A stretch of 15,853 nt of DNA from an uncultured Cytophagaceae bacterium (GTDB taxonomy: Bacteria > Bacteroidota > Bacteroidia > Cytophagales > Spirosomataceae), in contig CALLKB010000168.1 of NCBI GenBank assembly GCA_938008575.1, positions 1 through 15,853 of the forward strand. Reading direction: 5' to 3'. The translations under genes were made by a program, and so were the position numbers. The stretch's first letter is position 1, and every line of letters begins with the position of its first letter. Below the pieces are notes generated by a model. The model was given only the letters and a program-made list of their open reading frames with translations, did not search any database and was not told the DNA's origin. Of this stretch, positions 7,825 through 14,016 are shown piece by piece.

Positions 7825-9288
7825 ATTTTTGATGTAATGCATTTGTAAGCCAGGAGGTATTTTATCTCCTGGCTTTCTTTTGCCAAACTGATAATTCCCT
7901 ACGAGGATATCGATGTCTCCATCCTTATCCACATCACCAGCATCCATGACAATGTAATGAGCTCCTACGGGTACGCCTAAGTTGCTGACTTTGAAAGTCA
8001 TGCTCCCTTGATTTTGGAAGTATAGAAACCCTTCGTTTTTCCCTTGGTCATTTTCTGCAAAAAAGGCAATCATCGCCAAATCTAAATCGCCATCTTGATC
8101 AAAGTCGCGCGCGACAGTTTTGGAAGCACCATAAGCTGGGAAGAAGTACGATTCTTTGAAATTATTTCTTCCATCATTCAAGTAAATGTGAACGCCATGA
8201 AACGCTTTCTTTGAGTAAGAATAGTCGGCATTATCCCCATTTGAAACGATGATATCTGCATGTCCATCCTTGTTCATGTCGGCAACCTCCATGTAACTAC
8301 TACCAAATACGGCATCAAATTGTAAAAGGGGCTTTTCAATAAATAAGCCTTTGCCTTTGTTGATAAACAGCGAGACTCCTTCGCGGGCCTGAGCCGTTAA
8401 TACCATGATATCAGGTTTTCCTTCACCCGTAAAGTCCCTAATGACGACATTGCGTGCTCCTGCCTGTATTTTCAGGGGATGGATGCTTTTGTTTTTTCCA
8501 TCTACCCAAATTAATTGACCTTGTTCAAAGCCATATTCACAAAGCACATAATCCAGTACGCCATCTTCGTTTAAATCTGAGACTTGTAAATCTACCGGAC
8601 GCTTAAGCGAATCCAAAATAACCTGAGTTTGATTGTCTTGTGATTCGTGCAGGGTACCTAGTTTTTGGTCATTGGGGTACATTTTGCCTATTCCTGTTAA
8701 GAATGTTCGGGTTCCAACAAACTGCGTGGACACATTGGCACTACGTGTGGCAATTTGTTTTCCCGCCTTTAGATTTTTATCTAAAATAACAGTCTGATGT
8801 GTTCGCATACCCACCCAAACTTCCGGTTTTGTTGGGTGTATTTTAATGGAGGTAACTCCGGCAATTACATCATTGGGGGTAATGTATTCTTTAACCTCAA
8901 AATGAAAAGGTTCGACTGAAATTGGTTCTTTTTTCTTCTGCGGAATGGCTTTCGCTGGCGCATTGCGTGTGTAATAATTAACAATGGCTTGCCAATCTTC
9001 TTGTGAGATGCTGGGTGTTTCCGGGTAAATATTCAATTGCATTGCGCTTTGAAATTGCTCATCTGATATACGAGTCATTAATTCAAAACGATTGCCTAAA
9101 CCCAAACGATAGGACATTTCAGGTAATACCCCTGTTTCCCATGTCTTTTTATCTAAGAGGCTTGGATCTGGAAATTTATGGCAGGAAGCACATGTTTTTT
9201 TCGCAATCGCTTCTTCCTTCTCCTCTTGGGTTTGTTGGCAACTGATTAAAAGTACACTAAGTAGGCAAATGTATAAAAGGGATTTCAT
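7813..9288 (-). CDS. Lipoprotein with c-type heme motif and FG-GAP/VCBS repeats
   Basis: This 491-residue protein starts with a lipoprotein signal (LLISC, Cys17) and a charged Gln/Glu-rich linker. It then has CASCH at residues 33-37, the CxxCH site for covalent c-type heme. The region from about 28 to 110 reads like a small cytochrome c domain; M58 in LPEMSYRLG is a plausible distal heme ligand (inference). The rest is a repeat domain with DxDxDG-like motifs at about 238, 285 (degenerate, DFTGEG), 337, 395 and 452. It probably sits in the outer membrane and could carry electrons or sense redox state, but substrate and partner are unknown. It is the last gene of the leftward unit, starting 8 nt after the PBP1A stop, with no clear Shine-Dalgarno sequence. 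Its final 12 bp overlap the + strand VCBS lipoprotein gene, to which its repeat domain is related in type. I found no good terminator for it on the - strand. Confidence 0.85.
   Translation of the reverse strand: MKSLLYICLLSVLLISCQQTQEEKEEAIAKKTCASCHKFPDPSLLDKKTWETGVLPEMSYRLGLGNRFELMTRISDEQFQSAMQLNIYPETPSISQEDWQAIVNYYTRNAPAKAIPQKKKEPISVEPFHFEVKEYITPNDVIAGVTSIKIHPTKPEVWVGMRTHQTVILDKNLKAGKQIATRSANVSTQFVGTRTFLTGIGKMYPNDQKLGTLHESQDNQTQVILDSLKRPVDLQVSDLNEDGVLDYVLCEYGFEQGQLIWVDGKNKSIHPLKIQAGARNVVIRDFTGEGKPDIMVLTAQAREGVSLFINKGKGLFIEKPLLQFDAVFGSSYMEVADMNKDGHADIIVSNGDNADYSYSKKAFHGVHIYLNDGRNNFKESYFFPAYGASKTVARDFDQDGDLDLAMIAFFAENDQGKNEGFLYFQNQGSMTFKVSNLGVPVGAHYIVMDAGDVDKDGDIDILVGNYQFGKRKPGDKIPPGLQMHYIKNLLH
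7847..7881 (+). terminator. Intrinsic terminator for the + strand VCBS gene, inside the convergent gene
   Basis: The inverted repeat AAGCCAGGAG (7847-7856) and CTCCTGGCTT (7866-7875) can be extended inward by three pairs (one G-U) to a TTT loop. It is followed by TCTTTT. It lies 22 nt after the + strand stop codon at 7822-7824. Read on the - strand, the hairpin is followed by ACAAATG rather than a T run, so it should act mainly on + strand transcription. The same bases encode residues near the C-terminus of the convergent heme/VCBS lipoprotein (around KRKPGDKIPPG). Confidence 0.75.
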
Positions 9289-9296
9289 CTCAAATA

Positions 9297-11594
9297 TTAA
9301 GGAGCTATAGTCGCTGTAGAATCAACGGCAACTCGGCCATTGCAGCTAAAGTCGAAGGCAAAGTTTTCTGGTTTGATAAAAGGCATTTTTCGATACCCTT
9401 CGATGGCAAGTGTTTGATCCGCATAAACTTTTTCCATGAATTTAGCATAAGCTGGCATGGCCATTTTGGCACCTTGACCTAAAGCCAAACTACGGAAGTG
9501 AATGCTTCGGTCATCACCGCCTACCCAGACACCGGCAACCAATTTTTGTGTGACACCCATGAACCAGCCATCCGAATAATTCGATGTAGTACCGGTTTTG
9601 GCACCAATCTCATTTCCTGCTACGATGGAAGTTCTTTTCAAGCCTTCCGCGGTTCCGCCTGGTTCTTGTACGGCACCTTGAAGCATATAGGTCATCAAAT
9701 AGGCCGTTTCAGGCTTAATTGCAGCTTTCACTGGGGGCGAGTATTCACGCAATACATTTCCCACTTTGTCGGTAATCCGTAACACTAAGATTGGATCAAT
9801 TTTTTCCCCGCCATTAGCTAATGTACTATAGCCCGATACTTGTTCGAATAAAGAAACTTCAGACGCTCCCAAACATAAAGAGGGTACTTCATGTAATGGA
9901 CTTTCAATTCCGCATTTATGCGCGAATTCTGCAATCTTATCGGGTCCCAATTGTTTCATCAATTTCGCCGAAATGGAGTTGATGGATAATCCCATCGCCC
10001 GACGCATCTTCATGTTTTGATAGCTGTATTTACCGTCCGAGTTTTGAGGTGTCCACGTTCCACCACTTAATCCATCTTCCTCGCCAAATGTCACAGGTTC
10101 ATCCACCAATTCATCGCAAGGTGTCACGATTTCATTTTCAATGGCCGCGCCATAAACGAAGGGTTTAAAGGTAGAGCCGGGTTGGCGTTTACTTTGCGAA
10201 ATGTGGTCAAATTTGAAGTATTTATAATTTATTCCCCCAATCCATGCTTTTACATGACCATTCATCGGATCCATCGCCATCATCCCGCAATTCAAAATGC
10301 GTTTATAATAGTTCAACGAATCCATCGGACTCAAAGTCGTATCCTTGTCGCCAACCCAAGTAAATACCGTCATTTTAATCGGGCGTCTTAATTCTTCCCA
10401 AACTTTAAACTCATCGTTGTTATAAGCAGTCATCAAGTCTCGATAACGTTGCGTACGCTTCATCGCATCTTTCAAGAAACCTTTTATTTCCTTCATCTCC
10501 TCGTTGACCCAAGGATTTCTGCCTCGCCAATGATCATAAAATAGCTTCTGCTCCGCGCGCATGTGCTCCTGCACAGATTCCTCTGCATATTTTTGCATAC
10601 GAGAATCAATACTCGTGTAAATACGCAATCCGCTCGTGTAAAGATTTAATTGTTGGTCTTCCGGCCGATCTTGGTTTAACTCTTTAATGGCCGACAAAAC
10701 CTGTTGGCGTATCGCTTCTCTGAAATAGGGTGCTGCCCCAGTGTTTTGATTCTCAACTCGGTAATGTAAATTCAAGTCCTCTGCCTGAAGTTTTGGTAAA
10801 TCTTCTTCGGTGATGAATTCGTATTTGGCCAATTGACCTAAAACTACATTCCGTCGTTCCAACGTGCGTTCGGGCCGTACACGAGGATCATACAGGGAAG
10901 GGTTTTGAAGTAAACCAATCAGCGTTGCTGCTTCGGTTAGACTGACGTCCTTGAGTTCTTTTTGGAAATAGGTTCTACAGGCAACTTGAATTCCGTAAGC
11001 ATTGTTACCAAAACTCACTTCGTTCAAGTACATCGCCATGATTTCTTGTTTCGTGTAGCGACGTTCTAAGCGGATGGCTAAAATCCATTCTTTTACTTTA
11101 GCAACAACTGTTCTCACCCCATCAATTTTCATCAATAATCCCATATACACGGGATCATCTTCACCAAATTCCATCGAACGCGTATGAAACAAATTTTTTG
11201 CCAATTGCTGTGAAATGGTACTCCCGCCGCCAGAAGTTCCTAAGGTAAACACCACGCGAAACATGGAACGAATATCAATCCCCGAGTGTGCGGTAAATCG
11301 AGCATCTTCCGTTGAAATAAGCGTGTGAACAATGTTATCAGGTAATTCCTCAAACTCTAATGGATTTCGATTTTCCCTAAAATACTTGCCTATTTCTTGG
11401 CCATCTTCTGAAATAATGAGCGATGCTACCTGGCTTTTGGGATTTTCTAATTCATACAAACTCGGCATGCCTCCAAACAACCACAAGAAATTGTAATTGA
11501 CGGCAACGATGAGTAAGATGATTCCTAGGGTTGAGCCTAGAAAGAATCGGTATAAGAATCGAATGATTTTTTCGTATTTCCCAGTTTCAAACAT
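9297..11594 (-). CDS. mrcA: Penicillin-binding protein 1A (bifunctional transglycosylase/transpeptidase)
   Basis: This 765-residue class A PBP polymerises lipid II into glycan strands and cross-links them, from the outer face of the cytoplasmic membrane. A single N-terminal membrane anchor spans about residues 18-40. The glycosyltransferase (GT51) domain shows EDARFTAHSG with catalytic E96, then GGSTISQQLAKNLF (123-136), and RLERRYTKQEIMAMYLNEV (175-193). The transpeptidase domain has all three active-site motifs: STFK with nucleophile S474 and K477, SIN (537-539), and KTGT (666-669). A segment of roughly 100 residues between the two domains (about 335-430) contains a charged helical stretch. 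The length is normal and nothing essential is missing. The ATG lies 2 nt after the stop of the upstream SprE-like gene, pointing to translational coupling. The family is certain; the symbol mrcA (also called ponA) is a name by homology. Confidence 0.95.
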   Translation of the reverse strand: MFETGKYEKIIRFLYRFFLGSTLGIILLIVAVNYNFLWLFGGMPSLYELENPKSQVASLIISEDGQEIGKYFRENRNPLEFEELPDNIVHTLISTEDARFTAHSGIDIRSMFRVVFTLGTSGGGSTISQQLAKNLFHTRSMEFGEDDPVYMGLLMKIDGVRTVVAKVKEWILAIRLERRYTKQEIMAMYLNEVSFGNNAYGIQVACRTYFQKELKDVSLTEAATLIGLLQNPSLYDPRVRPERTLERRNVVLGQLAKYEFITEEDLPKLQAEDLNLHYRVENQNTGAAPYFREAIRQQVLSAIKELNQDRPEDQQLNLYTSGLRIYTSIDSRMQKYAEESVQEHMRAEQKLFYDHWRGRNPWVNEEMKEIKGFLKDAMKRTQRYRDLMTAYNNDEFKVWEELRRPIKMTVFTWVGDKDTTLSPMDSLNYYKRILNCGMMAMDPMNGHVKAWIGGINYKYFKFDHISQSKRQPGSTFKPFVYGAAIENEIVTPCDELVDEPVTFGEEDGLSGGTWTPQNSDGKYSYQNMKMRRAMGLSINSISAKLMKQLGPDKIAEFAHKCGIESPLHEVPSLCLGASEVSLFEQVSGYSTLANGGEKIDPILVLRITDKVGNVLREYSPPVKAAIKPETAYLMTYMLQGAVQEPGGTAEGLKRTSIVAGNEIGAKTGTTSNYSDGWFMGVTQKLVAGVWVGGDDRSIHFRSLALGQGAKMAMPAYAKFMEKVYADQTLAIEGYRKMPFIKPENFAFDFSCNGRVAVDSTATIAP

Positions 11595-11596
11595 GC

Positions 11597-13684
11597 TTAA
11601 TTATTTTTAGGGATGGCATTAATTCGTGCTTCCGCTTCCGCTTTGAGTGGACTCAATGGGAAGAGTTGAACAAATTGTTTCAATATTTTCAAATACTCCG
11701 TTGGGTTTTTTAAGCCCGCCTGGCATAAGGCACTTAAAAATACGATTTTATCTTCCGATTTACTACCTGGAAAATTGACCCGCATTTGTTGGCACGCCTG
11801 TAATGCCTCAGAAAATGCATTAGACTTGAATAGGAGGTAGGCTGCTTCATAAGCCTTTTCCGCTTGTTGTTCTTTGCTGTCTGTCAGCGCTCCTGTCTCT
11901 AATTTGAGAATGGTTAATTTATAAATTGAATCAGGGAAGCGGTCAAATAGTTGTGTCCGAAAATAGGTTTTCGCTTGTTTGTTTTCGGCACTTAGGTAAC
12001 TCAAATAAAGGGCTTCCGCCTCATAACTGGTATAGGGGAATTCCGTCAAAAGACGTTTCAATGGCACACGCGCAAGGGCATTATCTTCCATTTGGGTCTT
12101 GCAATATTTGCCTAAATCGAATAATGCTTGCTCCTTGATTTTATTGGATGCAAGTAATTTTACATCTGTCGTAGGAAGGCTCGCTAACCAGATCCCCAAC
12201 GAGTCGGTACTCTTCTGCGCGTCTGGAATTTTAGTGGCATCGCTTAACTCAATCGCTTGATTTACGTTCGGCATCATGGATGCGCTTTGTTTATTTTTCC
12301 GATTCCAAAAGTCTTCCAAATTACGAATCCCCCATTTCATGCTGAACTCTTGCTCGCCTTTGATTCGTGCTTGTTCATTGTAGAAATAAAAGCTTTGTTG
12401 CTCCGGGGTTGCGGGCCTCCGTGTGAAGGTTGCCAGCATTTTCTGCGGTTGAGATTGACTTTTTTGGATCGAATCGCTTCGCTGATTCTTCTTTAATTGA
12501 GCCTGCTTGTAAAGATTTTCGAGTTGGCTTAAGGGCAATTTGGCTAGTTTTTGCAATGAATCTTCCTGCACGATTTTGCTGTCCAATAAGATATATTGAT
12601 TCCAATCTTTTTTTAATTTCTGCGCCTTGGTGAAGGAAGGATGGGTGCTCGCTAAACTGATCGCCGCGGAGTCGAAATAGGCGGAAGCTCGTGCATAATC
12701 TTGGATTTGATAAGCAAAAAGATTCGCTAATTGGAAATACAATTCTCCTTTGTTTGGATTGTTTTGTGTGGCTTTTTCCCATGCGTTTTTAGCCTGTTTT
12801 AAATCCTTTTGTTCCATGTAAATTCGACCCATGGCAACATAAATTTCCGATTTCTGATCTTCGTTTTTGGGGTCTGCCAACAGTTTTTCGAGCGCTGGGA
12901 TAGACTGATCTAAGGATTTGTAAGCGATGTTAGCACGCAATGTCAAAGCATAATTTGACTTTTGGCGCATACTGTTTTGGTAGGCTTGCTTGGCTAGGCC
13001 CCCTTGGTTAATTCGCTCATTGAGTTGGCCTAAAATGAAATATAGTCGACTTTTAACACTTCGGTTTTTTGTCTTATCAGCGACTTGGTTTAAGAGCGAA
13101 ATGCAGGCGTTGATTTCACTTTTTTGTTGGTGTTCATAGGCCTTCATCAATTGGAATTCTCCACCAATCAATTCGTTTTCGAGCAAAAAGCTTTCTGTTT
13201 TCTCGGCAGATTCAAAGTCGTTTTGCATCAGGTATATCTGAAACAAAAGCGTCAAGGCTTTGCTTTGTGTTTTTTTATCGGGCTCTAGTGTATTGATGTA
13301 TTTTAGTGTCTCGATAGCATTTTTATAATCCCGCTGCAACATTCGACCTTCCGCGATGAGTAAATAAGCGTCGTCTACATAGGCCGAGTTTTGGTGTCGG
13401 TCGATGACCAAAGAGGCCTTTCGGATTAAATTGCCAATTTCCAATTTGTGCGTGATGCCAAAGGTGGAATCAACCGGAGCAATGATGGGTAATTCAGACG
13501 CGTAGTTTTCCGTGCGTTCTTCAGCAAGCTGTTTGTGTAAGGTGATTAGAAGTCGGTCGGCCTGCCAAATAGCATTGTATTTGGCATTGATATTATGGAA
13601 AGTTACGGCAGCAGGTTTGCTACTGTGCTGGGAACAGCTCCAGGTAACCAATAACACCAAAACAAAGGCAAGAATCCGAATCAT
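11597..13684 (-). CDS. sprE: SprE/PorW-like TPR lipoprotein of the type IX secretion system
   Basis: This 695-residue lipoprotein matches the SprE/PorW family, periplasm-facing outer-membrane lipoproteins needed for type IX secretion and, in gliders, for motility. I start it at the ATG at 13684. An in-frame TTG 18 nt earlier (13702) would add six residues before the signal peptide and lie on top of the likely transcription start. The signal ends VTWSC, with lipidated Cys17. Next comes HNINAKYNAIWQADRLL (30-46), which resembles the family's N-terminal block. TPR-like helical repeats run from about residue 95 to 345, and again in the last 180 residues. A polar Gln/Ser/Lys-rich linker (about 395-425) precedes the block FYFYNEQ...GEQEFSMKWGIRNLEDFW (432-460), the mark I rely on most. 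It is the first gene of the leftward unit with PBP1A and the heme/VCBS lipoprotein. No other T9SS core gene is in the window. Confidence 0.85.
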   Translation of the reverse strand: MIRILAFVLVLLVTWSCSQHSSKPAAVTFHNINAKYNAIWQADRLLITLHKQLAEERTENYASELPIIAPVDSTFGITHKLEIGNLIRKASLVIDRHQNSAYVDDAYLLIAEGRMLQRDYKNAIETLKYINTLEPDKKTQSKALTLLFQIYLMQNDFESAEKTESFLLENELIGGEFQLMKAYEHQQKSEINACISLLNQVADKTKNRSVKSRLYFILGQLNERINQGGLAKQAYQNSMRQKSNYALTLRANIAYKSLDQSIPALEKLLADPKNEDQKSEIYVAMGRIYMEQKDLKQAKNAWEKATQNNPNKGELYFQLANLFAYQIQDYARASAYFDSAAISLASTHPSFTKAQKLKKDWNQYILLDSKIVQEDSLQKLAKLPLSQLENLYKQAQLKKNQRSDSIQKSQSQPQKMLATFTRRPATPEQQSFYFYNEQARIKGEQEFSMKWGIRNLEDFWNRKNKQSASMMPNVNQAIELSDATKIPDAQKSTDSLGIWLASLPTTDVKLLASNKIKEQALFDLGKYCKTQMEDNALARVPLKRLLTEFPYTSYEAEALYLSYLSAENKQAKTYFRTQLFDRFPDSIYKLTILKLETGALTDSKEQQAEKAYEAAYLLFKSNAFSEALQACQQMRVNFPGSKSEDKIVFLSALCQAGLKNPTEYLKILKQFVQLFPLSPLKAEAEARINAIPKNN

Positions 13685-13706
13685 GAAATGTGACGCATAC
13701 AATTTT

Positions 13707-13714
13707 CAAATTTA
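13707..13714 (-). promoter_or_regulatory. Candidate Bacteroidota -7 element for the sprE-mrcA unit
   Basis: Read on the - strand these bases are TAAATTTG, a full match to the Bacteroidota -7 consensus TAnnTTTG. The element lies 22 nt upstream of the sprE ATG, which would give a short leader of roughly 10-20 nt. I found no TTG at the spacing expected for the -33 element, so the call rests on the -7 box and its position. It lies in the 92-bp divergent gap between sprE and the AtpZ-like gene. Confidence 0.4.
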
Positions 13715-13776
13715 CAATATATATAAATGAAAAAGCCATAAATTTAGTGTGTGGTCGAAGGATTATTTTTAAAAAT

Positions 13777-13962
13777 ATGCAATCATATCAGCGATTTATT
13801 GGAGCCGCATTTCAAATGTTGGTGACAATTTTGGGAGGGGTCTATCTAGGTCGCTATTTAGATGCCTATTTCCACACACTTACACCTTGGTTTACGCTGG
13901 GATTTTCTTTGGGATCCATTGCATTTGCGATGCTTGCATTGATCAAAAGTCTCCCCAAATAA
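13777..13962 (+). CDS. AtpZ/AtpI-family small membrane protein
   Basis: This 61-residue protein has two hydrophobic segments, about residues 9-27 and 36-55, joined by a short loop with D29 and PW. The pattern GGVYLGRYLD, then TPWFTLGFSLGSIAFAM, is that of the AtpZ/AtpI family, small inner-membrane proteins usually encoded ahead of the F1Fo ATP synthase genes and linked to Fo assembly or divalent-cation transport. I chose the ATG at 13777 because the family pattern begins there. A longer in-frame start at 13690 would add 29 polar residues and run into the divergent promoter region. No ATP synthase gene follows in this window; the next gene is PBP2, whose start is 54 nt away. The assignment rests on a short sequence, so other two-helix membrane proteins remain possible. 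Confidence 0.75.
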   Translation: MQSYQRFIGAAFQMLVTILGGVYLGRYLDAYFHTLTPWFTLGFSLGSIAFAMLALIKSLPK

Positions 13963-14016
13963 TTCGCAAAATATTCCGTAAATTGCTGTTATTTTTTACG
14001 TTAAACTCGCATTAGC

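Noticed and set aside
13739..13746. TAAATTTA as a -7 promoter element for the AtpZ-like gene
   Set aside because: It misses the final G of TAnnTTTG and has no TTG at the expected upstream spacing. It is possible but too weak to call.
13690..13776. Longer start for the AtpZ-like protein
   Set aside because: The extra 29 residues are unlike the family and overlap the sprE promoter region on the other strand.
13977..14000. CGTAAA/TTTACG inverted repeat between the AtpZ-like gene and PBP2 as a terminator
   Set aside because: It has only 6 AT-rich pairs with a 12-nt loop, and the T run comes before rather than after the right arm.
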